From: Siphlonurus alternatus
Taxonomy: Eukaryota; Arthropoda; Insecta; Ephemeroptera; Siphlonuridae
DNA length: 64,000 bases
Assembly (NCBI GenBank): GCA_949825025.1
Contig: OX463778.1
Location: 33,372,616-33,436,615 of the forward strand
Direction: 5' to 3'
Position 1 is the stretch's first letter. The number at the start of each line of letters is the position of its first letter. This document shows, in pieces, positions 27,648-45,408 of this stretch. Position numbers and translations under genes: made by a program. Under the pieces are notes generated by a model. It did no database searches. It worked only from the letters and a program-made list of their open reading frames with translations, and was not told where the DNA came from.

Positions 27648-27918
27648 TACTCTGAATTACTCTGAATTTTTTTAGATTTTTATGAGTCCTGCAACTATTT
27701 CTAAATAATTATTGAACGTTCTGTAATTTAAGTTGGCACCCCTGAATCGTTAATAAAAAGGATAGGACAGAGATGCCTGTTGACGCCTCCAGAGGGCGTG
27801 GCAGCACATTTAATAATTATTTAAAAATAGTTCTGGGTTTCAAAAAAATCTGGAAAAAATCAGAGTAGCATAATTTGGTACCTTCAATTCATTTCTGTAA
27901 TAAAAAAAATTCATGTAG
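27648..27918. mobile_element. Truncated family-A-like foldback relic
   Basis: The left part, TCTGAATTTTTTTAGATTTT followed by CAACTATTTCTAAATAATTA, pairs with the right part near 27808-27870. The right arm continues with ATTCATTTCTGTAATAAAA, as in family A, but the matching outer left arm is missing where the 5S-like sequence begins. The inner loop has GTTGACGCC in place of TGACGTCA. It is either truncated by or partly replaced by the neighbouring element. Confidence 0.65.
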
Positions 27919-28359
27919 GTTGTCCATTTTGCATTACAATACCGTTATGATATCACGTACTGAATACTTATATAGATGGCAACATATGATTGACAAAATT
28001 AATTAAAAGACTTGAAACCAAACGAGCGTAGGCGAGTTTACACCCCACCCCTAGTTTCTATATAAATTCACACCGTGACGACCATTGAAGCTATTAAATA
28101 CATGGTTATCATTAAATATGAACGTTCGTGACTTTCTCAAAATACTTGACATTTTTTTTAATACATTTTTTTTTTATTTAAATGTACAAACTTATTTGTA
28201 AAATCAGATTTTGAAATTATTTTTTATACTACCATCGTAAAAAAATCCATATAATTCATGGTCTATAACAAATATAAATTTAACTTTAGTATTTTAAAAG
28301 ACAGGACTTGAAATATTTATACGTCCTATGGTTGTGTGCTTGGATATAAAAGTCATGTT
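27919..28359. other. AT-rich non-coding DNA
   Basis: No gene or element recognised. Confidence 0.55.
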
Positions 28360-28520
28360 AGTATCTGCTGTGGCGGAGACTTGCGTGCTGGCTTATTGTC
28401 CTGGCCTCCAGTCTGGAGAAAGGAAGGGAGGGGGGGGGGAGGCTGACGTGTAGCCCTTCGCGGTCATAGCTCACGCGGCCCGAGCCAGGCCACCAATCTC
28501 GGCGGACAAGAAGCATCAAT

Positions 28521-28525
<5 letters not shown>
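28360..28525. other. G+C-rich islet next to a TC microsatellite
   Basis: CpG-containing, balanced to G+C-rich sequence with a run of G residues near 28430, ending at the TC array. The minus ORF through it (28358-28618) is partly a repeat translation. Possible regulatory DNA; no specific motif stands out. Confidence 0.3.

Positions 28526-28595
<70 letters not shown>
28526..28595 (+). repeat. (CT)n microsatellite 2
   Basis: About 34 CT units on the plus strand. Confidence 0.97.
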
Positions 28596-28600
<5 letters not shown>

Positions 28601-28756
28601 ACACACGCTTCCAGGCACCAGTAAAATATCTGATGGATTACACTGCGGTCATCGTTGCATTATCTGATAAAACGTCTGATAAATTTAAGCTCATTTAATT
28701 TTATAAAGTAATTAATAAAACACAATTAATAAATATAGAACAATTTCAAGCAGTTA

Positions 28757-28919
28757 ATGGGTACGATTCACGAAGCAGCTAGCCAGGTTTCTAACCACGT
28801 TTAGCTTAACCACGTTTAACTAGATGATTTAACACGTAAAAACAGGTATAATTAAACGTGGTTAAGCTAAACGTGGTTAGAAACCTCTGGCTTATAACTG
28901 CTTCGTGAATCGCACCCAT
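28757..28919. mobile_element. MITE with GGGTACGATTCACGAAGCAG ends
   Basis: A 163-bp element. The left arm (GGGTACGATTCACGAAGC, then GGTTTCTAACCACGTTTAGC) pairs with the right arm almost without mismatch, through TTAACCACGTTTAA, leaving a short loop. The flanks read AT on both sides, compatible with a 2-bp or longer duplication but not decisive. No ORF. High arm identity suggests a young or constrained copy. Confidence 0.9.
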
Positions 28920-31900
28920 GCAATAATACAGAGTAGCACCAAAAAAAAAAAAAAAAAAAAATGAAAATAAAAATTCTTTCATTATGTCAGGGTTCTATAA
29001 AGTTTTTGTACGACAAATTATTAAATTATAATTATTTTATAGTATTTTTTATGGCATATTTGTTAAATATATATTATTTTTTGTGAATATCATTTTTATA
29101 TTTTACAACTTCCAATTATTTTTATAATAAAATTTATTACATGAAAAATTTTGATATTGATCTAAAAATATTTAAACACACATATATTATTTTTTTAAAT
29201 TTACATAATGGTAATATTATTTAGATAAAAAAAAGTGTATTTATAATATAAAATTATGTATTTTATAGTTTAATTATTTTAAAATAAAACGTGCTCATGG
29301 TTTAATTTAAACTATCAATATATGCTGATGAAGAATTTAGTATTATTATTATATATATAATATATAGAGCTACATTTTCTTGCAAAATCAGCTATTTTAT
29401 ATTTTATATAATATATTTAAAGGGGCAATTTTAATCTACGAGCTGAATGTTGTTCAGGCGTGCTGTGTCATATGGTGGTACCGTGCAAACTTAACCCCGT
29501 GTTTGTCACCCCCATGTTCTGGCCAACCTACCCTCCACTGTTTGTAATGTACACTGGAGTGTGTGTATGGCCTTTATACCAAACATCGACCCACCACAGT
29601 TTTCCACTCCAGCGATATACATTGCAGACTGGATACGTTCAATGTAAGTTTAAATGTCAAAAAGATCAAGTAGGAAAATTTTGATTTTTATCTTAAAAAT
29701 CTTAATCTTAAAAAAAATAGAGCATTTTTTTTAATTTGTTTGTAGTTAAATGATCTGTTGTTATTTAGTTTATAACTATTTTATTGAAAGAAAACTGTCT
29801 TCTTGTAATTAATATGACGTTTTGATAGCGAATCACAGCCTTTTGCCACTTAGTAATTAAGACTATACATTCTTATGTAATATTTCTATATTATAACTTG
29901 AATTCAGTCTATCCAACATAAGATTTAAAACAAAAATTCTGCCAATTTATATAAAGTTCTTTAAAATAGCTGCCATGCTTAATGGGAGTTTCCGATGCTA
30001 AGAAATTTGCAAAATTAAACACAAAACACATCACAGTTGGGTTCAGTAAATGTAATTAAATGTTCTTTGTATGCTTATTAAATGTCCTATTTTGTTTGGT
30101 ACGAAATTCAACCTTGAAAAAGTTGAAAAACAGTTTCTAGGTAAATAATTATATCTGACAGAATTAGCTGGAGATTTAAGTTTCTGAAAAGGCTGACGTT
30201 CGTGGCACATCATGTTTTAGTTTCTATAAATGACTGACGTAAGCAATAGTACGTCACTTTGTAAAATATTAAAATAATAGCCCAATTCCTGGAAATTTGC
30301 ACACATCCATGCAGCACTGAATAAATATTATGTTTATTTGTAAATATAAAACTAATACAACTATAATATAAATTTAAATCAATTATTAGAAAGTTTTCAT
30401 TGTTTCCAATAAATAACAGAGAAGGTAAGTGATATATAGTAACAAATTTTTATTTTCTCGTAATAAATTAATTATTCTCAGCAATTATTGTTCCATTTAG
30501 CAGAGTTATATTGATGTCGAAAAATTTAATTTCCAAATAAAATAACTAAGAAATTCAATAACTACAATCTGACTTGCTCATTTTATTCGTATGAACTATT
30601 ATTATATCTCACAATACAAAATGAAAACCGTATACCACAAAGACGTGCATTGCAGATTTACTCTCCGCCATAGTGTCCTTGTGCACGTGCTGCTTCTCAG
30701 CGCTCATATTTTTATCTTTAAATTAGTTTTTATTGCAACAATCCTTGTAACAGTTGTAACATTAAGAAGTATTAAGGACACATAAAAAATATATATTTGT
30801 GTATTTTTTTTATGTCAGATAAGAATGAATTATATTTATTAATAGAATCTCGAATTAAAAAAATAAATAACTTCATAAATAGACCAAAATATTAAAGTAA
30901 AAATTGTCCTATATATTTTTTAAATTTAATGTTAATTTGAATTTGAAAAAGGATGGAAGTATTCTTCCAATAGACAATGGAGATGCTGTTTTTTTTTTTT
31001 TGTTTTTTTTTTTTCCAAAAAAATTAATAATGACAATCGCTGGAGTATGATATGATTATATCTCTCTACTTGTAAATTTTTCCAATTTATTAAATTTTAT
31101 TCGTTATTCAAATATTATTTGTAAAGTTACTGGCATAACTTTCTGATAAATATCGTATCTTTTAGCTGAATATCAATGCCTGTGACGTCACTTCAAATTA
31201 TTTTCATGCATTAAATTGTTTTTCTTTTAAAATTATTCACAATATCAGAAATAACATTAAAAACACGATTAATTTGCAATAATAAGGTTTTCAATGTCTA
31301 ATTAATCTTTTCTCTGTAATTTTTCGGATTGTAAAATCCAACGTATGAAATGAAGCCATATCATAAAATATAGTTTGTCCGTGTAAATCCATAAAGCAAA
31401 CTTCTGTTATTATATTTGTGACCACAAAACAGGATTTAGACGTACTAATATCATTTGCGGGCTATTTGATCATTTATTTCATCCTGTTATAAATATTGAA
31501 ACATTACAAAATTAATTAACAAATACGGTACCATGCATGCAATTAAAGTAATTTGCTTAACGGTCGTGTAAAACTAACAGGAATATGGTCCCTATTAGGT
31601 TATGGGTGACAGAAAATTCAGTAGAGTCGCAATTTAAAAACAAGAACTTGCAGTTTACGTAAATATTGGAATAAACTTAATGCAGTATCTTTATGTATGT
31701 TTTGCAAGCAACTATAATTGCCGCCCAAAACCTTGTAATTCTTATATATTTTATATTTATTTAATGCAATTAATAAACCTACCAATGATGAAGAAAACTG
31801 TGTAAATATTATTATAGTGGTTTATTCTGAAAAATAATACGTAAACAACGTAATTTTGTATCCAAAATGAAAATTGTCTTGGCTTGATTTTGAAATTGAT

Positions 31901-33829
31901 ATCAATTTTACCATGAATTTTACTTCTAAAGAACTATAGCGGCATGGCGGTGATTGAACGCCAGATCATTGAGGGAACTTCTATTCAACCATAAAACTTT
32001 GCAATTTGCGGTGTAAATTTGCTTAGAAAAATATATAGGGGTGCTATACAACATAATGCAGGCAATGCAGTTAGTATTCAGCATTGATGACTCAATTTTT
32101 AACTGCTGTTGATTATTGCCCGCATGCATTATGCGTAACTAAGCATGTAAATTTGATACCCGCAATAACTGCACCAAAATTATTGTATGCCTCCAAAAGA
32201 GGCTAAACCAAGATATTAAGATTTAAAAAATAAAATATTAAGATTTTTGTATTAACTTAAATTTATATTTTAGCTTACAGCTTTTAACATTATTATAATA
32301 TCAACTATTTTCTATATAACAATTGATTGTTGAAATAAAAATAACAAATTAACAATAATATCATTTATTGTTTATACAAAACATTATAAAAATAATCAAA
32401 CAGGTTAAATCAACCTCAATACTTAAGAACTTTAATATTTTGAAGGCTTACAAAAATCATCAAAATCAAACTAAATTAACATCACTAAAATTCGGAACAA
32501 ACATCTGTCTATTAGCTTTAACTTTATTCAATATAATAATCTCTTTTTTTAAGTGATACGCAGTGGTAATTTTATTATGCTATGAAAATTTAACTAAGCT
32601 GTAACAGCCACGCTTAACTCTTGACTGATTAATTCATGGAAAGTTTAGTTAGGGCTAGGCATTTCACCTGCGGCAAGTCACCCCGGACAAAACGCGGCCT
32701 GCGTATAAAGAATCAAGCCCCAGGACATTTTGTGTCCGGACAGCTGAAATGTTTCTGACAGAAGTGTCCTTTGTGTCTCTGGTCAGTGATACAGAAATGA
32801 AATGTAAAACAAAAGCTTAATCATAATTTCTGGTTATATTTTTTATATAGATAAACTGTATTGTTATTATTTTATATTTGTATTTATTTATTGCACATAT
32901 ATAAGAACCGTAAGGTACAAAATGCATATTTACAATATTTTAGTATTGCAATACCTGTAAAAGAAACATAAAAATTAAAACATATTATCATCAGTTTTAT
33001 ATTATTATTACAATTACAATCATACATATTAAAATATTATCTAGTCAGTCCACAATACCTGAGAAATAAAAATTTTATATAAAAAAACTAAAACATTTTT
33101 ATTAATAGAAAACAATCTGAAACTAATTTTTTTATTATATTACTATATTATTAAATCAATCTATTACAAGGAAAGCATTTACATTATTTAAAGCTGTTAT
33201 TTTTCTTGTGATGGCATAAAAATTGTTCTGCAGTAAAAATTCAATCAATTTTGACCGAAACTGCTGATTACTAGGTAGATGTTTTAAGGTATCAGGAAGA
33301 TAATTGTACAGCTTTGGGCCTAATAAATGTAAGCTTCGCTTTTCTTGTTATTATTTTAAATTTGATGAAAATTTACATCATTTTTCTATTTAAATTGATA
33401 TAGTTATATCTTAACTATAACAAAATCACTAAATTACTTTCAGAGTATATAGAACTGAATAATATTCATAATAATGAGCATTCTTGTTCATCATAAAAAT
33501 TATATAATTTGAATTTTTGTAAAATGTTTCTCATTTTATATACAATTTATAATAGAAATTTTACTATAAATGGTAACAAAAAATTATGAATATTTATTTC
33601 ATATCTTACATTGTATTAATTTTAATGCAACAATTATTTTAAAACTAAAATTTCCATATATTATATCGCATTTTTACATATAGCTATAATTTTATTTAAT
33701 GAAATATATACAATACTGTTAGTGAGAATAATGTTACAGAAGGAATAGACAGAATGCAGTTAAATAGAGAAAATAAGGGTAGAAATAGGAGTGAAAATAT
33801 TTGGAGCGTACAGTTAAGCACGGTAGAGA
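28920..33829. other. Long AT-rich non-coding stretch
   Basis: Almost 5 kb of AT-rich DNA with nothing recognisable as coding. It starts with a poly(A) tract at 28941-28961. A balanced patch at 29440-29640 carries a 74-codon plus ORF (29460-29684) without a known domain. TGACGTCA occurs at 31193-31200. A moderately balanced patch lies at about 32580-32770. Confidence 0.5.
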
Positions 33830-34120
33830 ATGTGGTGCTATAATCTAGTGCAATGTCCGGCAAGCGGCGGCGGCAGGCAAGAGCGCACTATACTATAGCA
33901 GCAGCAGCATCACATCAGCAGCAACAGTAGTTCGCTTCACAGCTCGCGAGCACCCAGGCGGGCAGAACTATCCAGGCAGCAGTCGAAGCCCTTTGTTAAC
34001 GCTAGTCAGCCCTCAGAGTATGAACGTAGTGGTGTCCTCACCATGCATACAGTAGCCCGATCAACACATCATTACTACCGCGCCACTGAAGCACACAACA
34101 ATCAGCCATTGTTGAGATAG
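33830..34120. promoter_or_regulatory. G+C-richer islet with CAG repeats, promoter- or UTR-like
   Basis: About 290 bp of balanced, CpG-containing DNA with GGCGGCGGC, several CAGCAGCAG runs, CTCGCGAG and GCGCACTATACTATAGCAGC. There is no long ORF on either strand. Composition resembles insect 5' UTR or promoter DNA, but I see no clear initiator plus splice donor pair. A conserved non-coding element is the alternative. Confidence 0.3.
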
Positions 34121-34412
34121 ATCCAATGTCAGTCAACTGCTTATGCATTTTTCTTTTTGACTATTTGCTTACAATGTAATAGACTCTATTTGTTGTATCA
34201 TTGCTCCATAATGAAGCAAATATCTGTATATAATATTTACATTATTATGGCAAGGACCTGGACATTTGATTAAAATGTATCATGTTCACAAAAATGCAGC
34301 TCTAATTGTTAATTTAAATTTGGTTAATATATGTTAATATATATTTCATTATTTATGATGATGATAAACATAATCAATTCACTACAAAATGAAAAATGTA
34401 GCTACAGAGGAA
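34121..34412. other. AT-rich non-coding DNA
   Basis: No feature seen. Confidence 0.5.
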
Positions 34413-34481
34413 ATTTACAATTTCACAGAAATTGTAAATAAATGCAATCGTAATTTTTCATCGTTCTTTACAATTTCTGTG
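34413..34481. other. Two mutually exclusive hairpins
   Basis: ATTTACAATTT at 34413-34423 can pair with AAATTGTAAAT at 34429-34439. The same central strand (CACAGAAATTGTAAA, 34424-34438) can instead pair over 15 bp with TTTACAATTTCTGTG at 34467-34481. If transcribed, only one hairpin could form at a time. The stem is too short and AT-rich for me to call it a microRNA precursor. Confidence 0.4.
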
Positions 34482-39391
<4,910 letters not shown>

Positions 39392-39584
39392 TTAAAGGTG
39401 CATTTCCATGGAGCAGGAAAAGCGAGAAAATCGCGTGCCGCATCCAATCAGAGGCTCGGGATTTCTTCGCCTTGGCAGGGAGCGATTTTATCGCCAACAT
39501 GGCTGTCATACGAGATTGAAGCAAGTGCGCTTTTCTCGCCACGCCAAGCCCCACTCTACATCGCTCCATGGAAAAGCACCTAAA
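39392..39584. mobile_element. Foldback MITE, TTTCCATGGAGC ends
   Basis: The left end TTAAAGGTGCATTTCCATGG matches the inverse CCATGGAAAAGCACCTAAA at the right. The arms pair imperfectly further in (GAGAAAATCGC, GCGATTTTATCGC). G+C content is higher than the surroundings. It shares its right-hand TAAA with the next element. ORFs here are by-products of the inverted repeat. Confidence 0.85.
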
Positions 39585-39789
39585 GGCGGATTCACATAAG
39601 CGATTTTTAGCACGTGATGTGGCGTGAATTATTATGCGCACTTTTAGTGAAGTGGCGGCCATGTTTGGCAAATAAAAAAAGTCACGTTTTCGATGCCACA
39701 GCGCGGCGAATTCGCTTGCGGCATAGGATTTCACATTTGTATGTCAAAATCGCGTCAATCGCGCCCCCGCTTATGAGAATCCGCCTTTA
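39581..39789. mobile_element. Foldback MITE, AAAGGCGGATTCACATAAGCG ends
   Basis: The left end TAAAGGCGGATTCACATAAG pairs with the right end CTTATGAGAATCCGCCTTTA, with imperfect pairing inward. It is directly adjacent to the previous element and both have AAAGG-type ends, so they may belong to one superfamily. A relic resembling its left half is at 47498-47576. The minus ORF across both elements (39297-39734) is a by-product. Confidence 0.87.
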
Positions 39790-41106
39790 TACTTAAAAGA
39801 TGTGATGTTCCGTTTCAATGCTTAACCTCACGGCGAGTAAATCTGGGCCCGACAATATATATGAACATTACCTCTCGTCTATTTTTGCACGTGATAACGT
39901 TACGCAGTTCTTGGAGACGTATAGCGAACATGGTAAAGCAGGTAAGGGTAACGTGTAAATATATATTTTGTATTTGTGTTTATATATTTTTTTTATTTTC
40001 ACAGTTATATATAGGGATTTTCAACCAACAACAATTCAAAATGTTTTTATAAATTTGTGTTTAAAATTTTTAATTAAAAAAAAAATACGAGTATGATGGA
40101 AACTTTATCAACGTTATTATAGTAAAATAATATAGTTTACCCATATTCATATTGATTTAATGCTAATGAATTGGTTACAAGAAAAAACAAGAAAGTAAAT
40201 AGATGAAATGTAAGAGATCAATAAAAATTAAAAAAAAGCTTTCAATTTAATGAGGAGTCTTATTAATGAATAAAAGGGTTAGTGTTGACAAATTTTAATG
40301 TTACCAAATAAATATTTTATCTCAAATTACTATCGATTCTTGCGCAGTTACGTCCTGCATGTGGCTTCGAAAATAACTTCTCTGTACGTTGTCAAAATGT
40401 TGTCCTTGTATTATATTGCAGCATGTTATGTACACTCGTCACCTTGGAAAATTGTCCATTTACAGTTACGTTAATTACCATACCGTGTTATTCTTACGAG
40501 GCAAAGGGAAATTTTCTGAGGCGACGACTGTACTTCACAGTGTGTTGAATTATTCCTGTATGATATTTATTTTTATAAAATTATAGTATTTTTTATCACA
40601 AACCATTACATCTTTTCCTATGAATAAAAAAAAATTCTGATCAAAATGAAGTGTTATATAATTTTAATGAACTGACCTTTTAATTACCTTTGTATTCGCT
40701 TTTTTATCAGCATTTCTTTTAAGTATAATGAAGTATAGGAATGCGTATAATGGCAATAATACAGACTCTAACAATTCTTGATAAATAAAAATAATATTGT
40801 TGTAAAAACACTGGTTGCTGTACATCACCACTTCATTACTAATTATAAAACCAGCAACAAGTTTTGTTGAGCAGTTCGTTAAAAAATAATACTTTGATGA
40901 TTTCATTTTTTTCCTTGCTTAAATTTGTACATTGATTGCGATTCATCTTATTTTGCAATCAAAATTAATATTATCAGATTTGTTTATTCGTAAATATTTT
41001 TGTTACAATATCTGGAGATCCTCAGTTGTAAAAAAAAAAAAAAATGTTTACTGCTTAAAATAATAAAATAAAATTAAACAAGTTTTTCTGATGAATCTTA
41101 CATTAT
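39790..41106. other. AT-rich non-coding DNA
   Basis: No gene or element recognised. Small ORFs at 39861-40052, 40389-40586 and 40664-40906 lack known domains. Confidence 0.5.
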
Positions 41107-41437
41107 AAATAAAATTAAGTAGTATCTTACCGGACTATTTCCACTCGTCGATTATAATGTTGTAGTATACCGAGAAACTTAAACACTGAACTGTAATGTT
41201 AATTGTTTATTATCACTACACTTCAGGTGCACCTGTTTTCTTCATAAGCTTTCGACTCGAGTCATCCGAGGATGGGAACAAATAACGATTCCCGAAAGCT
41301 TATAAAGAAAACAGGTGCACCTGAAGTGTAGTTATAATAAACAATTAACGTTACAGTCCAGTGTTCAAGTTTCTCAGTATACTATAACATAATCGAGGAA
41401 TGGAAAAAGTCCGGTAAGATACTACTTAATTTTATTT
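41107..41437. mobile_element. Foldback element with long near-perfect arms
   Basis: The left arm (AATAAAATTAAGTAGTATC, then TTACCGGAC) is repeated inverted at the right end, and pairing continues with few mismatches to a centre near 41270 through CAGGTGCACCTG. The loop side has AAGCTTTCGACTCGAGTC and CCCGAAAGCTT, which resemble parts of a hammerhead ribozyme (see findings). No ORF. I cannot define a target duplication. Confidence 0.88.
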
Positions 41438-43462
41438 AAATATATATATTAAAAAAATGTAACTGTAATAAGTTTATCGCGAAAGGTTAGTATTTAAAAA
41501 AAAAATGGTATATGCTTGACTTTTGTATGTGTGTTAGTTGATAATACGATAAAAATCAATAACATTCGTGTAATTTGTATCACCAATGAAATTTATTCAC
41601 TTTTCTGACCTCTATATTATTTTAAAAATGGCAATATATTTATCAACAGCTGGACATATAAGAGCATCACCGTCAATAGTTGGTGTGTTATCAAAACTTT
41701 TTAAGTAAAAAAAAATAAATAAATGGAAATTTTATGATATATATAATCATGATTTACATGATATATAATATAAATGAGGTGGTGTAAATGAGTATGAAAT
41801 GTTAATGTTTGTTGAATTGTACAGCTTGTTGTTTAGCTCATAAAGCGACACGGGTTACTCTTGCCTGTGGTTTCGTGCCCAACTTTCCCGGGGGATAAGA
41901 TACTACGCCACGTGGTTGTGTGTCGCCCGGGTTGCACGCAACCTCCCCCCCCCCCTTCTGCCCTGCCCCTCAGACATCGATCTAATAGGCTGTCACGACC
42001 GTACCACCCACAGTGAGCCACCAAATAAATAAACAACAAAACTAACCCCCTTCCCAACCCCCCTTTCTCTCTCTTTCACCTACACACACACACATACACA
42101 TTTCCAAAAGTAAAAAAAAAGTAAAATAAAAAATAAATAAAACTATTCCAGGTTAACAATCTACCATAAAATTCTTTGCATTCTTTAAGATCTATCATTT
42201 TCGTACCATCACGGAAACTTTGTCTACTTTTTTTGTTTCATTTCTTCATATATATTCTATATAAGTTATAATGTTTAACATGAGAAAACTTTTTTACATA
42301 GTCTTTATCATTCATATTTATTCTGTTCAATCAATTTATTGGAAAGAGAAAAAGGTCAAATACTTGCACGAACTTTATAGTACAAAGAACTGAAACTTTG
42401 ACATTACTCTATTATATATTTTCTTGTTCATTTTTATGAATTATTTAATTGTATAGTCAATTAAAGATTAAACATTTAAACATACAGAAAATCTTTTTTT
42501 CTTTTCTTTCTTCAAATTTTTCATATAGTTTTTTTTAGGTTAAATAAAAGGGAAATAAAAAGTTGATTCCTTTTTTATTTGTACTGACAACAAATTTCAA
42601 AGAAACGTGAGTGAAGATACTCGTAATCACCTTTCGTGATTGTAACGATGAAAAAGGCAAATATCTCAAGGATCGTATTACCCCTTAACTCGAAAGCATT
42701 TTCATTACGTAGTTTGCATACCAGGTATAAATAAAATGTTTTCTTAAGTTCTGGTATCTTCCTCGTTCATATACGTCATCGCTACTGATCTTGTTTATTC
42801 CAGGAAACGCTTAATTTTTCATTCACTTTCCAACCCACGTGTACTAGGGACACCATGACCTTTACACCTTCTGTCACGGAAAGTAGAAAGACTTAAGAAT
42901 GATCTTCTTACCTCCCACCATACTGGACAACCTTCTTGATTTTTTTTTTAAATTTCATATTTGGATAGAAAACTCCGAGTTATGTATTGTCAATGTTTTT
43001 TCATTTCTTTTTTTTTTTTAATCCTCGAACACCCTTAAAATCATGTCAAAAACGTTCCGGAAGAGCCCGTGAAACGCCCAAGCTAGAGTTTCGGAAGGTT
43101 TGAGGTTTCAAATTAGTATATATTAGTAAGTAGAGTACCAAACAAACAAAAAAAAAAAATGCAATAACAAATTTCATGAAAATTAATCATTGCAAATTTG
43201 CACCTATTTTTCTCTTGGTAAATCATGCAGAGGTAAAAATTCAACTGTCCAGAGTAAATACATTCTCACCACAAATTCACATATACATAATATATGAAGG
43301 TTTTTAATTTGGATCTGTTGATGATACCTCATAAGAATACCATTATCTATATCAGTAACGGAAAACACCGCCATGTGAACGTGTCCATAGCATAGTATAA
43401 CATAATTATATCTGCATTCACAGTACAAAAAAGTTGAATTAATTTTTAATGAAAATTAAGCC
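41438..43462. other. AT-rich non-coding DNA with islets
   Basis: A G+C-rich islet at about 41840-42060 has a C run and a 74-codon minus ORF (41833-42057) without a recognised domain. Further on, a balanced patch at about 42770-43100 includes TGACCTTTACACC (a nuclear-receptor half-site). The remainder is AT-rich. Confidence 0.4.
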
Positions 43463-43465
43463 TTA

Positions 43466-43619
43466 AGCCGGTATTACACGATACAATTTTTCTAACTATT
43501 GATTACAATTTTTCCTTACAAGAAAATTTGAACTCCATTTGTTTGTATGGAGATGGAATTTTCTTGTAAGGAAAAATTGTATTCAAGGGTTAGAAAAATT
43601 GTATCGTGTAATATCGGCT
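43466..43619. mobile_element. PIF/Harbinger-type MITE with TTA target duplication
   Basis: A 154-bp element starting AGCCGGTATTACACGATACA and ending with the inverse, TGTATCGTGTAATATCGGCT. The arms pair nearly throughout, with a centre around ATTTGTTTGTATGGAGAT. TTA at 43463-43465 and 43620-43622 is a 3-bp direct duplication, as made by PIF/Harbinger transposases (TWA preference). A diverged copy is at 58994-59137. Confidence 0.88.
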
Positions 43620-43622
43620 TTA

Positions 43623-45408
43623 GTTTTTAATTTCAGTTACTTAATAACATAACACTACATTAATGTTCTTTCTTATATTCTTCTCCGAACACGCACATCA
43701 ATTTTATCTGTATTTCAAAAATATTCTATGCAACTTGAATTCTTCATTTTGTTCTATTATATGTAAATTCTAGGAAATTATATTATTAAGTTACATATCA
43801 TATAATGTCAACTATAGAGAAAAAAAAATAGGTCTTGTTTCAACATTGTCTTGTAATAAATATCGTATGGCAAATGTTAGCAGACGGGCAGGTTTACAAG
43901 GCCTGAGATCGTTCCCAGAACATACAGTACCAACGCCATGCAGCAAGAATGTGGGAGTTGGGGGGAGCAACAGCTAGTTGATAAATGATTGTCGTTACTA
44001 GCAACGGCTAACGGCGTGCACTGACCTCTAACGGAGTTCGGGTGGGTACAGCTCAACAATTGCCTTTTCTCTTTACAAGCGCTGCAAAAACTCTTGCTGC
44101 ATGTTGGCTGCCATCTGACATACTAACAGTGTAGCTACTGGAAAGGATTTGTTAGACTCGTGGTTGCTTTAATTGACTCAATAATTTATATTGCCTATTA
44201 ATATACATGTTTTAATTTATATGACTATTTTTAAATGTATTCAATTTTGTAATATATTTTTACCAGAATAATCAAATAACACATTATTACAAAAAAAAAA
44301 GTAAACTAAAAATGTAAATATCTGCTCGCCAATATATCTTATAACATCAATAAATAATTAAAAATGTTAATGAACAAATACAAAAACTTTTTTTGTACAA
44401 TTTTACCAAAGTTTGACATGTAATAGTAATAATGAAATAGTAAACTATTTGAATGTTAGTAGCAATTTAACGTAACCAACTTACAATAAAATTTATTTTC
44501 TGCTTCTTCAATAGAATAGATGTATCCCACAATATTAATTAATTAGTTTGTACATATTTTTACGCCACAATCTATCAAATCTGAAACTAATTTCAAAATA
44601 TCTCACGTAGTACCAACAAGCCAAGGCTATAAGATAGTATACCAATGCAGCCCCCACACAGTAAAAGTGTTCTCCAAGTTTGCTTTATTTGTGCTCGATT
44701 GCCGGGAGAGAGGGAGGATGAATATCAAACCACGAGCACGCAGATCGAGCAATGCCACACGCGCAATCTAATATCTGGCTCCGACTGATTCCAACATTTT
44801 CTATTTTGTTGTGTTGATATTATATTTTCTCTTTATATATTTTTTTTCTTTTTCTTGTTTCTCTCTCCTCTTATACGAAATTCAATCTGCATTCAAAAAA
44901 TATCCTCTTTCAAGATCATGATGTATATATTTTTTTTCTTCTTTTTTTTTAGCTAGTTTCGATCTTTCTTCATTTTAAAATGTTCTTTCAATTCCACTCT
45001 GCTGGTGACTTTTGTGCTGTTTTTTTCTTCTTCTTCTTCCTTGTAGCATTTAGCAATCAGTGGTATGAAGTAAAGACGAGTTCTGAGATGTAGGAGAGAG
45101 GTACATCAAAGAGAGCTGCACCAAAGAAGCAAGTATTAACGTGTGTTTTTATTTTATCTTACTGCTGCATGATAAGCTGTAATTGTTTGACACATCTCAC
45201 AACGGTTTGTATGATTGTTGTACATTTATTCATCATTTATTAAAATTTAAAGCATAGTATTTTTAATCCTAAGGTAGAATTGAAAGAAAACTTACAAAAG
45301 GAATTCGTCTGTTAAAATATAAATATAGACTTGTTTTTGCTTATTGCTTTCACTAAAATACTGTAATTAAGAAGTTTTAATAAATTTTAATACATACACT
45401 GTTTATGA
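43623..45408. other. AT-rich DNA with islets near 43.9-44.1 and 44.65-44.8 kb
   Basis: The islet at about 43880-44130 is balanced, with GTTACTAGCAAC and a 60-codon minus ORF (43877-44059) lacking a known domain. The islet at about 44650-44780 contains TGTGCTCGATTGC and a partial inverse. Both are candidate conserved non-coding elements by composition. A pyrimidine-rich region follows. Confidence 0.4.
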
